This document shows positions 1-8,799 of a stretch of DNA of 64,000 nt, in pieces. Made by a program: the position numbers and the translations under genes. How positions within the stretch are numbered: position 1 is the stretch's first letter; every line of letters begins with the position of its first letter. A model generated the notes under the pieces. The model was not told the origin of the DNA. It saw nothing but the letters and a program-made list of their open reading frames with translations, and searched no databases. Origin of the DNA: Jhaorihella thermophila (lineage in GTDB: Bacteria > Pseudomonadota > Alphaproteobacteria > Rhodobacterales > Rhodobacteraceae); assembly GCF_900108275.1 (NCBI RefSeq), contig NZ_FNVD01000001.1, positions 496,001 to 560,000 on the forward strand, given 5' to 3'.

Positions 1-90
1 CGAAGCGCTGCCGAGGCGGTCAACGGCTTCGAGCGCTCGGAGCGAGGCGATCGACGGGAAGAAACGGCGTGGGGCTATCATGTATTCCAT
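1..90 (-). CDS. LysR-family transcriptional regulator, 5' part only
   Basis: Only the first ~30 codons are in the window; the gene runs off the left edge. Reading leftward from ATG at 90 (alternative ATG at 81), the peptide contains RRFFPSIASLRALEAVDRLG, which matches the opening of the winged helix-turn-helix of GcvA-like LysR regulators. It is divergent from gcdH with a 90-bp shared intergenic region. LysR genes are commonly found in this position and control gcdH, so a role as glutarate/lysine catabolism activator is inferred from position and not from any ligand-binding sequence. Confidence 0.75.
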   Translation of the reverse strand, partial: MEYMIAPRRFFPSIASLRALEAVDRLGSAS

Positions 91-180
91 TTTCTCATGA
101 TTGGGTGCGGAAGTCTCGCTGTTTTTGATCAGCGTTGCCGGCTAGGGTAACGCCAGTTTTCCAAAGAACAGGAGAGAGCC
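91..180. promoter_or_regulatory. Divergent lysR/gcdH promoter region
   Basis: A 90-bp spacer between the start codons of a LysR gene and gcdH. A possible -10 for gcdH is TAGGGT at 143-148, but I see no good -35. A purine-rich ribosome binding site (AGGAGAGAG) lies just before the gcdH ATG. A LysR operator is expected here by analogy, but I cannot point to a convincing palindrome. Confidence 0.35.
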
Positions 181-1398
181 ATGAATGCGCCGAGCTTGCG
201 CCCCAAGGATGCGCCGGATCTGGCTGGGTTTGATTGGGCCGATCCGTTCCGGTTGACCGACCAGTTGACCGAGGACGAACGCATGATCGCGGACAGCGCG
301 CGGGCCTATGCTCAGGAAAAGCTGCAGCCGCGTGTGACCCGGGCCTTTGCGGACGAGCAAACCGACCCGGAAATCTTTCGCGAGATGGGCCAGATGGGCC
401 TGCTGGGCACGACGATCCCCGAGGAATATGGCGGGCTGGGCGCGGGCTATGTGAGCTATGGCCTGGTTGCGCGGGAAATCGAGCGGGTAGATTCAGGGTA
501 TCGGTCGATGATGTCGGTGCAAAGCTCGCTGGTGATGTATCCGATCTATGCCTATGGCTCGGAGGAGCAGCGGCGGAAATACCTGCCGAAACTGGCCAGC
601 GGCGAATGGATCGGCTGTTTCGGCCTGACCGAGCCCGACGCGGGCAGCGACCCCGCCAGCATGAAGACCCGCGCCGAGAAGACCGCGAACGGCTATCGGT
701 TGACCGGATCCAAGATGTGGATCTCGAACGCGCCGATCGCCGATGTCTTCGTGGTCTGGGCCAAGTCCGACGCCCATGACGGCAAGATCCGCGGTTTCGT
801 CCTGGAAAAGGGCATGAAGGGGCTGAGCGCGCCGAAGATCGAGAACAAGATGAGCCTGCGCGCCTCGATCACCGGAGAAATCGTGATGGATGGCGTCGAA
901 GTGGGCGAAGAGGCGCTGCTGCCGAATATCCAGGGGCTGAAGGGACCGTTCGGATGTCTCAACCGCGCGCGCTATGGTATCGCCTGGGGCGCGATGGGGG
1001 CGGCCGAATTCTGCTGGCACGCGGCCCGGGCTTACGGGCTGGATCGCAAGCAGTTCAACCGTCCACTGGCGCAGACGCAGCTCTATCAGAAGAAACTGGC
1101 CGACATGCAGACGGAAATCGCTCTGGGGTTGCAATCCTGTCTGCGGGTCGGGCGGCTGATGGACGAAGCGAATGCCGCGCCCGAGATGATCTCGATCATC
1201 AAGCGGAACAATTGCGGCAAGGCGCTGGATATCGCGCGGATGGCGCGCGACATGCACGGCGGCAACGGAATAAGCCTCGAGTTCCATGTGATCCGGCACA
1301 TGATCAACCTCGAGACTGTGAACACCTATGAGGGCACGCATGACGTTCATGCGCTGATCCTGGGCCGGGCGCAGACCGGGCTTCAGGCGTTCTTCTGA
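181..1398 (+). CDS. gcdH: Glutaryl-CoA dehydrogenase
   Basis: 405 aa, usual length for the family. It is an FAD enzyme that oxidises and decarboxylates glutaryl-CoA to crotonyl-CoA in lysine, tryptophan and glutarate degradation. Visible acyl-CoA dehydrogenase signatures are the FAD/substrate loop [15 protein letters not shown] near residue 145 and the C-terminal [20 protein letters not shown] near 380, whose Glu is the catalytic base of GCDH. The extended N-terminus with FDWADPF is typical of GCDH. It starts at ATG after a strong AGGAGAG site and diverges from a LysR regulator. An imperfect GC hairpin follows the stop. Assignment is secure. Confidence 0.93.
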   Translation: MNAPSLRPKDAPDLAGFDWADPFRLTDQLTEDERMIADSARAYAQEKLQPRVTRAFADEQTDPEIFREMGQMGLLGTTIPEEYGGLGAGYVSYGLVAREIERVDSGYRSMMSVQSSLVMYPIYAYGSEEQRRKYLPKLASGEWIGCFGLTEPDAGSDPASMKTRAEKTANGYRLTGSKMWISNAPIADVFVVWAKSDAHDGKIRGFVLEKGMKGLSAPKIENKMSLRASITGEIVMDGVEVGEEALLPNIQGLKGPFGCLNRARYGIAWGAMGAAEFCWHAARAYGLDRKQFNRPLAQTQLYQKKLADMQTEIALGLQSCLRVGRLMDEANAAPEMISIIKRNNCGKALDIARMARDMHGGNGISLEFHVIRHMINLETVNTYEGTHDVHALILGRAQTGLQAFF

Positions 1399-1407
1399 AA
1401 TCGAGAC

Positions 1408-1437
1408 GGGGCGTGCGGTCGCGGGATCGCGCGCCCC
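1408..1437 (+). terminator. GC hairpin after gcdH
   Basis: Arms 1408-1417 and 1428-1437 are complementary over 9 of 10 positions with a 10-nt loop, 10 nt after the gcdH stop. There is no T-run, so it may act as a 3' stabiliser or weak terminator. Confidence 0.4.
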
Positions 1438-1493
1438 TGTGCCGATGTTCTTGTAATCGGTATTATGTGTTTATTTGGCATCGTGTGCCGATG
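1438..1493 (+). promoter_or_regulatory. Upstream region of SDR gene with a direct repeat
   Basis: TGTGCCGATG occurs at 1438-1447 and again at 1484-1493, flanking an AT-rich stretch with a -10-like TATTAT at 1461-1466. This looks like a regulated promoter for the SDR at 1592, but the -35 is weak and the repeat could be chance. Confidence 0.25.
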
Positions 1494-1591
1494 GGCGAAA
1501 TGACGTTCCGTCCCTTTGCTTTGACGACATTGTCCTGCGGTGCGTTGCTCTCGTATCGTTTCCTGGACGGAGGAGCACACGAGGAAACCCC

Positions 1592-2374
1592 ATGGACATT
1601 CAGAACAGGATTGTCGTCGTCACCGGCGCGGCGAGCGGTATCGGCCGCGCGCTGGCGGTGGCCTTTGCCGATGCCGGCGCGGCCAAGGTGATCTGCGCCG
1701 ACCTGAACGCCGATGGCGCGGCCGACATTGCGCGGGAAATCAACGGCGAGCCCGCGCAAGTTGACGTTTCGTCCGAGGACGAGATCAAGGCATTGATCGA
1801 CCGCGTGGAATCCGGGATCGGCCCGATCGACCTGTTCTGCTCCAATGCCGGGATACTCGTGGCGGGCGGCATGGAGGTGCCAAACGAGGATTGGCAAAAG
1901 ATCTGGGACATCAACGTCATGAGCCAGGTCTGGGCGGCGCGCCACCTTGTGCCGCGGATGATCGCGCGCGGTGGCGGGTATCTGCTGAACACGGCGTCGG
2001 CGGCCGGGTTGCTGAACCAGATCGGCGCGGCGCCCTATGGCGTGACCAAGCACGCCTCGATCGGGTTGGCTGAATGGTTGGCGATAACCCACGGAGATCA
2101 GGGCATAAAAGTTTCGGTACTGTGCCCGCAGGCGGTGCGGTCCGAAATGACTCGCGGCGTCGAGGATCACGTCGCCAGCATCGACGGCATGCTGGAGCCC
2201 GAGGACGTGGCGCAGGCCTGTCTGGACGCGATCGCCGAAGAGCGATTCCTGATCCTGCCGCATCCGCAGGTGGCCGATTACATCAAGTTGAAGGCGGGGG
2301 ATTACGAACGCTGGATCGGGGGCATGCGCAAGCTGAACCGTCAATATGGCGGCGTTGAAGCTCTTAAGAAATAG
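1592..2374 (+). CDS. SDR family NAD(P)-dependent oxidoreductase
   Basis: 260 aa classical short-chain dehydrogenase. The cofactor loop TGAASGIGRA is at residues 11-20, and the catalytic Ser (NTASAAG) and Tyr-Lys (YGVTK) are intact. I start it at the ATG at 1592 because a GAGGAAAC site precedes it; the open frame extends further upstream without a ribosome binding site. It lies between gcdH and a convergent acyl-CoA gene set, so a hydroxyacyl-CoA or alcohol substrate is plausible but unproven. It is convergent with tesB, with only 27 bp between. Confidence 0.85.
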   Translation: MDIQNRIVVVTGAASGIGRALAVAFADAGAAKVICADLNADGAADIAREINGEPAQVDVSSEDEIKALIDRVESGIGPIDLFCSNAGILVAGGMEVPNEDWQKIWDINVMSQVWAARHLVPRMIARGGGYLLNTASAAGLLNQIGAAPYGVTKHASIGLAEWLAITHGDQGIKVSVLCPQAVRSEMTRGVEDHVASIDGMLEPEDVAQACLDAIAEERFLILPHPQVADYIKLKAGDYERWIGGMRKLNRQYGGVEALKK

Positions 2375-2401
2375 GAAAGTCAGAGGCTTGGCGCCCTGGC
2401 C

Positions 2402-3271
2402 TCATTTCGGCTTGATCGGCCTTACAAGACCTTCCTGCGCGACGGAGGCGACAAGCTTGCCGTCGCGCGTATAGATCGCACCCCGGTTGAAGCCGCGCGC
2501 GTTCCCGGTCCAGGGGCTGTCCATCGTATAAAGGTGCCAGTTCTGGAATCTGATGGGCCCGTGAAACCACATGGCGTGGTCGAGGCTTGCGGTCATCTGG
2601 GTCTTGCGGAACCAGGTCAGCCCGTGCGGGCGCAGCGAAGAGCCCAGCAGATTCATGTCGGACGCATAGGCCAGCAGGATATGCTGCATCTGCGGGCTTT
2701 GCCCCGCAGCGGCCTCCATCCGGAACCACAGATGGTTTCGGTCGTCGGCGGGTTCGGGATCCAGCAGGTCGCGCGGGTCGATCTCGCGGATCTCGATCGG
2801 GCGCGGGCGCAGGAATTCGGCGCGGCGCTCTTCGGGTATGCGGTCGAGATAGTGCTGCCGCAGTTCTTCGCGGTTGGGCAGGTTTTCGGGCCCTTCGACA
2901 TCCGGCATCGGGTGCTGGTGGTCCCAGCCCTCTTCTTGGATGTGGAAGGACGCGGCCATGTTGAGAATCTGGCGGCCATGCTGGATCGCCACCACCCGGC
3001 GCGTGGTGAAACTGCCGCCGTCGCGGGATCGGTCCACCTGATAGATCACCGGAATGCTGGGGTCGCCGGGGCGGATGAAATAGGCGTGCAGCGAATGGCA
3101 GAGACGCTCCTCGGGCACGGTGCGATAGGCTGCGGCCAGCGCCTGCGCGATCACCTGCCCGCCATAGATCCGGGTGGGCGTCTCGCCGCCCGATCCCTGC
3201 CCCCGGAACAGATCGACTTCGAGCCGTTCGATATCGAGAAGATCGAGAAGTTCCCGCGCCGAGTCGTCCAT
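2402..3271 (-). CDS. tesB: Acyl-CoA thioesterase II
   Basis: 289 aa double-hotdog thioesterase that hydrolyses acyl-CoA to free acid and CoA. The N-terminal hotdog shows the family signature TRIYGGQVIAQALAAA. The C-terminal half has ASDMNLLGSSLRPHG, holding the catalytic Asp, and AQEGLVR, holding the Gln. The gene abuts the acetoacetyl-CoA synthetase upstream (stop and start adjacent at 3271/3272), so the two are almost certainly co-transcribed and translationally coupled. It probably recycles CoA when acyl-CoA intermediates accumulate. Confidence 0.92.
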   Translation of the reverse strand: MDDSARELLDLLDIERLEVDLFRGQGSGGETPTRIYGGQVIAQALAAAYRTVPEERLCHSLHAYFIRPGDPSIPVIYQVDRSRDGGSFTTRRVVAIQHGRQILNMAASFHIQEEGWDHQHPMPDVEGPENLPNREELRQHYLDRIPEERRAEFLRPRPIEIREIDPRDLLDPEPADDRNHLWFRMEAAAGQSPQMQHILLAYASDMNLLGSSLRPHGLTWFRKTQMTASLDHAMWFHGPIRFQNWHLYTMDSPWTGNARGFNRGAIYTRDGKLVASVAQEGLVRPIKPK

Positions 3272-5248
3272 TCAGGCCCCGTCTTTCCTCTTGTTTTCCC
3301 GCGCCTTGGCGTAGGCAATGAAAATGTCGAAACTGTCGGGATTCGCCATGGAATCGCGGTTCACCACCTTGTCCGGATCGCCCCCCAGAAGCAACTTTTT
3401 CACGGGAACTTCAAGTTTCTTGCCCGATAGGGTGCGCGGGATCTCGGGCACCTGCACGATCTCGTTCGGCACGAAACGGGCCGAAACCGTTTGCCGTATG
3501 GCACCCGCGATCCTGTCGCGCAGCGCGTCGTCCAGCGCACGCCCCGGCGCGAGAACCACGAAAAGCGGCATGAAGCTTTCGCGGCCGAGGAATTCCAGAT
3601 CCACCACCAGCGAATCCATCACCTCGTCCAGCGCCTCGACCGCCTTGTAGATCTCGGACGATCCCAGCCGCAGGCCCTTGCGGTTGATGGTGGCGTCCGA
3701 CCGGCCATAGATGATCGCGCCGCCCTCCGGCGCGATCTCGATCCAGTCGCCATGCCGCCAGACGCCGGGATAGGTGTCGAAATAGCTGTCATGCAGACGG
3801 CGGCCGTCCGTGTCGCCCCAGAAGAACAGCGGCATGGACGGGAGCGGTTCGGTGCAGACCAGTTCGCCCACCTCGCCGATCAGGGGCTTGCCGTCCTCGT
3901 CAAAGGCGTAAACGGCATCGCCCAGGAACCGACACTGCATCTCGCCCGCCCGCACCGGCAAAAGCGGATTGCCGCCCACGAAGGCGCCGGCGAAATCGGT
4001 GCCGCCGGAAATGGGCGCCAGCCAGATGTCGGGCTTCACCGCGTCATAGACCCATTCATACCCGTCCTCGGTCAGCGGCGACCCCGTGGTGCCCAGCGAC
4101 CGCAGCGCCGACAGATCCACCGCGTCGCGCGGGCGGATGCCGGCCTTGATGCACTGGGTGATGAAGGCCGCGCCCACGCCCAGATAGGTCACGCGCTCGC
4201 GCGCGGCCACGCGCCACAGTTCCAGCATGTCGGGGTGGTTGGGGGCGCCGTCGAACATCACCAGCGTCGCGCCCTGCCCCAGCGCGGTGAACTGCGCGTT
4301 CCACATGATCCAGCCCGAGGAGGTCAGCCAGCAGAACCGGTCATCCGCGCCCACGTCCAGATGCAGCGACATCTTGCAGCCCTCGATCAGGATGCCGCCA
4401 TGGCCATGCACGATGGGTTTGGGGTTGCCTGTGGTGCCCGAGGAATAAACCACCCATAGCGGATGATCGAAAGCGACCTGGGCGTAGTCAGGCGCCGCGT
4501 CGTCGCCGGTCAGGTCGTCCCAGGCCACGGCATCGGAAGGAACCTCGCCCACCACCGGCACGACCACGCGATGCTCCAGCGTCGGCAGGCCCGCGGCGAT
4601 GGTGGCGATCACCTCGCGCCGGTCGATGGTGCGGCCGGCATGGATATATCCGTCCTGCGCGATCAGCACCTTGGGCTCGATCTGCCGGAACCGGTCGAGG
4701 ATCGCGACATGGCCCATGTCGGGGGCGCAGAGCGACCAGATCGCGCCGATGCTGGCGGTGGCGAGCATGGCGATCGCCGCGGTTTCGGTATTGGGCAGGA
4801 TCGCCACCACGCGATCCCCCTGCCCCACGCCCATCGCCCGCAGCCGCGCGGCCACGCTGGCCACCTGCGCCACCAGTTCGGCCCAGGTCAGTTCGCGTCG
4901 GCCGAAGGTTTCGGACTGCACGATCAGCGCCGGCCGGTCGGGAGCGGTCTCTGCGTGCTTGAGCACGTTTTCGGCGAAGTTCAGCCGGGCGCCGGGAAAC
5001 CAGATCGCGCCGGGCATCCTGCGTTCGGCCAGGACCGTCGTATAGGGCGCGCTGGCGCGGATCTGGAAATGGTCCCAGATCGCACCCCAGAAGGCGTCGA
5101 GATCGGAAATGCTCCACTTCCACAGCGAATCGTAATCAGGAAAATCCAGCCCGCGCGCATCACGCAGCCAGTCCATGAACCGCGCCATCCGACTGGCCGC
5201 AGCGCGTTCGGGCGAAGGTTGCCAGAGAATGGGACGTTCCGTGCTCAT
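3272..5248 (-). CDS. Acetoacetyl-CoA synthetase (acetoacetate-CoA ligase)
   Basis: 658 aa, the length expected for AACS-type ANL ligases. It activates acetoacetate (or a related short acid) with ATP to the CoA thioester. The AMP-binding P-loop VVYSSGTTGNPKP lies near residue 275 and the C-terminal Lys region TLSGKKLEVPVKKLL near 615. The N-terminus LWQPSPERAAASRMARFMDWL is characteristic of AACS. The ATG at 5248 overlaps the upstream serine-hydrolase stop by 4 bp (ATGA), which fixes the start. It belongs to a minus-strand operon with tesB. Propionyl- or acetyl-CoA synthetase is less likely given the N-terminal signature. Confidence 0.9.
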   Translation of the reverse strand: MSTERPILWQPSPERAAASRMARFMDWLRDARGLDFPDYDSLWKWSISDLDAFWGAIWDHFQIRASAPYTTVLAERRMPGAIWFPGARLNFAENVLKHAETAPDRPALIVQSETFGRRELTWAELVAQVASVAARLRAMGVGQGDRVVAILPNTETAAIAMLATASIGAIWSLCAPDMGHVAILDRFRQIEPKVLIAQDGYIHAGRTIDRREVIATIAAGLPTLEHRVVVPVVGEVPSDAVAWDDLTGDDAAPDYAQVAFDHPLWVVYSSGTTGNPKPIVHGHGGILIEGCKMSLHLDVGADDRFCWLTSSGWIMWNAQFTALGQGATLVMFDGAPNHPDMLELWRVAARERVTYLGVGAAFITQCIKAGIRPRDAVDLSALRSLGTTGSPLTEDGYEWVYDAVKPDIWLAPISGGTDFAGAFVGGNPLLPVRAGEMQCRFLGDAVYAFDEDGKPLIGEVGELVCTEPLPSMPLFFWGDTDGRRLHDSYFDTYPGVWRHGDWIEIAPEGGAIIYGRSDATINRKGLRLGSSEIYKAVEALDEVMDSLVVDLEFLGRESFMPLFVVLAPGRALDDALRDRIAGAIRQTVSARFVPNEIVQVPEIPRTLSGKKLEVPVKKLLLGGDPDKVVNRDSMANPDSFDIFIAYAKARENKRKDGA

Positions 5249-6468
5249 TCCACCAATGCTCCATGCACCAAAGCCTTGAGTTGCGACCGGGCGGGATAGG
5301 AACTGGACGGCGCCAGCTGGGTAAAGAACACCACCGTCATGTCCAGCGCGCGGTCCACCCAGAAGAAGGTGGAGGCCATGCCGCCCCAGCTGAAATCGCC
5401 CACGCTGCCCGGCGTGCGCATCCGCCCCGGATCCAGCAGCACCGCGCCGCCCAGGCCGAAGCCCACGCCCTCCATCGGCTGTTCGGCAAAACTCTGCGGC
5501 CCCATCGAGGCGATGTCGCCGGGCAGGTGATTGCGCATCATGAAATCCAGCGTCCGGGGGCTGAGCAGCCGTCCCCCGTCGCAATCGCCCCCGCGCCGCA
5601 GCATTTCGGCGAATTTCATGTAGTCGTCGATGGTGCCCACCAGCCCGCCGCCGCCGGAAAACATGGTGGCGGCCAGAAACGGCGACTTTTCCGGCGCATC
5701 GGTCAGCCGCAGCGTGTCGCCCCCTTCGCGGGCGGCGTTCAGAACCATCGCGTCGCCCGCAAGCGGCGTATAGAGCGCGGCAAAGCGATCCCGCGCCCCC
5801 GCCGGCACGGAAAAGGCGGTTTCGGTCATGCCCAGGGGGCCCAGGATTTCCGCGTCGAAGAAGTCGGCGAGCGACTTGCCCGAGACGATTTCGACCACGC
5901 GGCCCAGGATGTCGATGCCCACGGAATATTCCCACCGCGTGCCGGGCCCGAAGGCGAGCGGCAGCGCGGCCACCTGCTCTACCATGTCGGCCAGCACGCC
6001 CTGGTGGGGCTTGAACAGAAGATCCTGTTCATCCATCGCCGCCGGCAGGACGCCGGGGTTGAACGGATAGCTCAGCCCGCTGGTATGGGTCATCAACTGG
6101 TGCAGAGTCGGCGTCTCGCAGGGCTCGGTCTGGTCGATCCGGGTCGCGCCGGGGATCAGCGCGCGGCAGTCGGCGAAGGACGGGATGAAGTCCGATACCG
6201 GGGCGTCAAGATGGAACAGCCCCCGTTCGGCCAGCATCATCGCCGCGACCGTGGTGATCGGTTTGGTCATCGAATAGATCCGCACCACAGTGTCGCGGGC
6301 AAATGGCAGCCCGGCCTCGACATTGCGGTTGCCGCAGGCGTGGAAATGCACCTCTTGTCCGTGACGGTGGATCAGAACCGATGAGCCGGGATACTTCCGC
6401 GCATCCACATAGGCTTGCATCCAGTCGTTGATGCGATTCAGCCGTTCGGTATCGAATCCCTGGGCCAT
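5245..6468 (-). CDS. Serine hydrolase (class C beta-lactamase/esterase family)
   Basis: 407 aa. The SxxK nucleophile motif appears as YSMTK near residue 75. The second motif is Tyr-Ser-Val (WEYSVG) instead of YxN, as usual in EstB-like esterases and not in true beta-lactamases. There is no signal peptide, so it acts in the cytoplasm. The start at 6468 is chosen for the strong GGGAGGAG site just upstream. It overlaps the AACS start by 4 bp. In this acyl-CoA context it probably cleaves an ester or lactone; the substrate cannot be read from sequence. Confidence 0.85.
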   Translation of the reverse strand: MAQGFDTERLNRINDWMQAYVDARKYPGSSVLIHRHGQEVHFHACGNRNVEAGLPFARDTVVRIYSMTKPITTVAAMMLAERGLFHLDAPVSDFIPSFADCRALIPGATRIDQTEPCETPTLHQLMTHTSGLSYPFNPGVLPAAMDEQDLLFKPHQGVLADMVEQVAALPLAFGPGTRWEYSVGIDILGRVVEIVSGKSLADFFDAEILGPLGMTETAFSVPAGARDRFAALYTPLAGDAMVLNAAREGGDTLRLTDAPEKSPFLAATMFSGGGGLVGTIDDYMKFAEMLRRGGDCDGGRLLSPRTLDFMMRNHLPGDIASMGPQSFAEQPMEGVGFGLGGAVLLDPGRMRTPGSVGDFSWGGMASTFFWVDRALDMTVVFFTQLAPSSSYPARSQLKALVHGALVE

Positions 6469-6551
6469 GCCCTGCTCCTCCCCTTGTCCTGCCGATATCT
6501 GAGCGCGGAACCGCCCGCCCTGTCGAGCGGACCGTCCCGTCACTTTGCCGC

Positions 6552-7304
6552 TCAGCCGATCATGCGGCGCATGGCATCGCGGGTTTCTTCGTTGAACCAG
6601 CCGCCTTCGGGCGCGTTGGCGCCGCCGGCCATCTGTCGCTCGATCAACGCGATCGTGTCGCCGCGGATCTGCCGTTTGACGGCGGCATAGGTGCGCGGCG
6701 GCAGCTGGGCGAGCGCCCGCGCCTCCTCCAGAGCGCGCGGCAGCGGGTCGCCCTCGACCAGTTCATCCAGAACCCCGCGCCGGTGCGCGGTGCCCGCGTC
6801 GATCGGCTGGCCGGTCAGCATCATGCGCCGCAACAGGTTCGCATCCAGCGTGGCCCGCGCGATCTCCATCGGACCCGCGGGAAAAGTCGCACCCACCCGC
6901 ACCTCGGCCAGCCCCTGTTGCGCGCGGTCGTTGCCCACACGGAAATCGGCGGCCAGCACGAAAAACAGCCCGCCTGCAATGGCCGCGCCGCCCACCGCGG
7001 CCACCACCGGCTTGGGGCAGGAAAACTCGGCCAGGAAGCCGACATTCAGCCCCTCGACGATGGCGTGCTGCTGGGGGATGTCGAAAGTCCGCGCTTCCTT
7101 CAGGTCGAGTCCCGCGGAATAGACCTTCAGGGCGCTGGAAATCACGATGGCGCGCACGGCGTCATCCTGTCCCAACCGCCCGATTTCGCCCGCGAAATCC
7201 ATCAGGAACGCGGCGCTCAGCGCGTTCACCGGCTCGCGGTTCAGTTGCAGCTCGATCACGCCGTCGCCGTGATCGCGACGCACCAGCCAGCCCTGATCGG
7301 TCAT
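6552..7304 (-). CDS. Enoyl-CoA hydratase/isomerase family protein
   Basis: 250 aa crotonase-fold protein. The CoA-binding/oxyanion segments KVYSAGLDLKEA (near residue 60) and PVVAAVGGAAIAGG (near 100) are both present. The residues normally holding the two hydratase glutamates are not clearly conserved, so an isomerase or a hydratase of unusual type is possible. ATG at 7304 is preceded by a GGGGAGAG site. It is the first gene of the minus-strand set that continues to the hydrolase, AACS and tesB, with an 83-bp gap to the next gene, and it diverges from the GST gene. Confidence 0.85.
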   Translation of the reverse strand: MTDQGWLVRRDHGDGVIELQLNREPVNALSAAFLMDFAGEIGRLGQDDAVRAIVISSALKVYSAGLDLKEARTFDIPQQHAIVEGLNVGFLAEFSCPKPVVAAVGGAAIAGGLFFVLAADFRVGNDRAQQGLAEVRVGATFPAGPMEIARATLDANLLRRMMLTGQPIDAGTAHRRGVLDELVEGDPLPRALEEARALAQLPPRTYAAVKRQIRGDTIALIERQMAGGANAPEGGWFNEETRDAMRRMIG

Positions 7305-7456
7305 GGTGTGCTCTCCCCTTTGTACCGCCACGTCGCGCAGGCGCGCATTGACGGGCGTTTTCCTCGCGGCCTACTCTTTCCCTGTCCGCCCGGCTTGTCA
7401 AACGCGGCAAGCCTTGGCGCGGCAAGGATTTTCGGGGGGATTTCCGGGGAGGAGAC

Positions 7457-8068
7457 GTGCTGAAACTCTATTACGCCCGCAATACCCGAGCCGAGCGCGT
7501 GGCGTGGCTGCTGGAAGAGCTGGGGCTGGACTACGAGATCAAGAAATTCTCGCTGGGTGATCCGGCGATGCGCGGGCCGGACTATCTGCGGATCCACCCG
7601 GCCGGCCGCGTTCCGGCGCTGGAGGAGGACGGAACGGTGATCCATGAATCCGGCGCGATCGTGCAGTATCTGCTGGCGCGTCATGGCCGGGGGCGGTTGG
7701 TGCCGCCGGTGGAGGCGCCGGAATTTCCGCAATACCTGCAATGGTTTCACTTCTGCGAAGGCATGATCATGCCGCATGTGAACATCCTCGTGGTGGAAAC
7801 CGTCCTGCTGCCGCCCGAGCGGCGGACCGAGCGGAACGTCAAGCGCGCCACGAAGCTGTTGAACCAGATGCTGGACATCGTGGAACGTCACATGGAGGGG
7901 CGCGACTATCTGGCCGGCGACTTCAGCGGCGCCGACATCATGACGGGGCATTCGGTGGTGGTGTCGCGTGACTTGCTGGGGACGGATTACGCCAACCGGC
8001 CGAACCTTGCGGCCTATGCCGACCGGCTGCTGGCGCGGCCGGCGCTGCAGAAGGCGCGGTCGTTGTGA
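7457..8068 (+). CDS. Glutathione S-transferase family protein
   Basis: 203 aa with a thioredoxin-like N-terminal domain (LKLYYARNTRAERVAWLLEE) and an all-helical C-terminal domain. The cis-Pro region AGRVPALEEDGTVIHESGAI, which binds glutathione, is present near residue 50. It starts with GTG at 7457 behind a GGGGAGGAG site. Its TGA overlaps the GTG of the next gene, and a third glutathione-type gene follows, so the trio forms one plus-strand operon. The substrate is unknown. Confidence 0.88.
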   Translation: MLKLYYARNTRAERVAWLLEELGLDYEIKKFSLGDPAMRGPDYLRIHPAGRVPALEEDGTVIHESGAIVQYLLARHGRGRLVPPVEAPEFPQYLQWFHFCEGMIMPHVNILVVETVLLPPERRTERNVKRATKLLNQMLDIVERHMEGRDYLAGDFSGADIMTGHSVVVSRDLLGTDYANRPNLAAYADRLLARPALQKARSL

Positions 8069-8799
8069 CGGCGCCGGTGGTCCTGATCGTCGGCGCGGGC
8101 GATTACATCGGCGCGGCCATCGCGCGGCGCTTCGCGCGGGGCGGCTACACCGTTTGCATGGGGCGGCGTAACGGCGACAAGCTGGGGCCGCTGGTCGAAG
8201 AGATCCGCGCCGAGGGCGGCATCGCCCACGGCTTCACGCTGGACGCCCGCGACGAGGACAACGTGACCGAGGTGTTCCGGCAGGTGGAGGATGCCCACGG
8301 CCCGATCGAGGTCATGATCTTCAACGTGGGCGGCAATGTCCGCTTTCCGATCCTGGAAACCACGTCGCGGGTGTTCCGCAAGGTGTGGGAGATGGCCTGT
8401 TTCGCAGGCTTTCTGTCCGGGCGCGAGGCGGCGCGCTACATGGTGCCGCGAGGGCGGGGCTGCATCCTGTTCACAGGCGCGACCGCCTCGGTCAAGGGCA
8501 GCGCGGGCTTTGCCGCCTTTGCCGCGGGTAAGCACGGGCTGCGGGCGCTGGCCCAGAGCATGGCGCGCGAGCTGGGGCGAAAGAACATACATGTTGCGCA
8601 TCTGGTGATCGACGCGGGCGTGGACACCGCATTCGTGCGCGAGCGCATCGCCCAGGCCGGCAGCGATCCGGGCTCCCTGCCCCCGGACACGTTGATGCGG
8701 CCCGAGTCGGTGGCCGAAACATACTGGATGCTGGCGCATCAGCCGCGCGACGCCTGGACCTTCGAGCTGGACCTGCGCCCATACGGAGAAACATGGTGA
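8065..8799 (+). CDS. SDR-fold protein lacking the catalytic Ser and Tyr
   Basis: 244 aa Rossmann protein of the short-chain dehydrogenase fold, with an unusual cofactor loop (GAGDYIGAAIARRF) in place of TGxxxGIG. Where classical SDRs have Tyr-x-x-x-Lys it reads FAAGK, so Tyr is replaced by Phe, and the position 13 residues before it is Ala, not Ser. It starts with GTG overlapping the GST stop. The fold is clear but normal SDR chemistry is doubtful; it may bind NAD(P) without classical hydride transfer, or use another residue. It is co-transcribed with a GST and a DsbA-like isomerase. Confidence 0.82.
   Translation: MTAPVVLIVGAGDYIGAAIARRFARGGYTVCMGRRNGDKLGPLVEEIRAEGGIAHGFTLDARDEDNVTEVFRQVEDAHGPIEVMIFNVGGNVRFPILETTSRVFRKVWEMACFAGFLSGREAARYMVPRGRGCILFTGATASVKGSAGFAAFAAGKHGLRALAQSMARELGRKNIHVAHLVIDAGVDTAFVRERIAQAGSDPGSLPPDTLMRPESVAETYWMLAHQPRDAWTFELDLRPYGETW

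Noticed and set aside
5245-6468. Beta-lactamase (antibiotic resistance)
   Set aside because: SxxK is present, but the YxN motif is YSV and there is no signal peptide, so it is an EstB-like cytoplasmic hydrolase.
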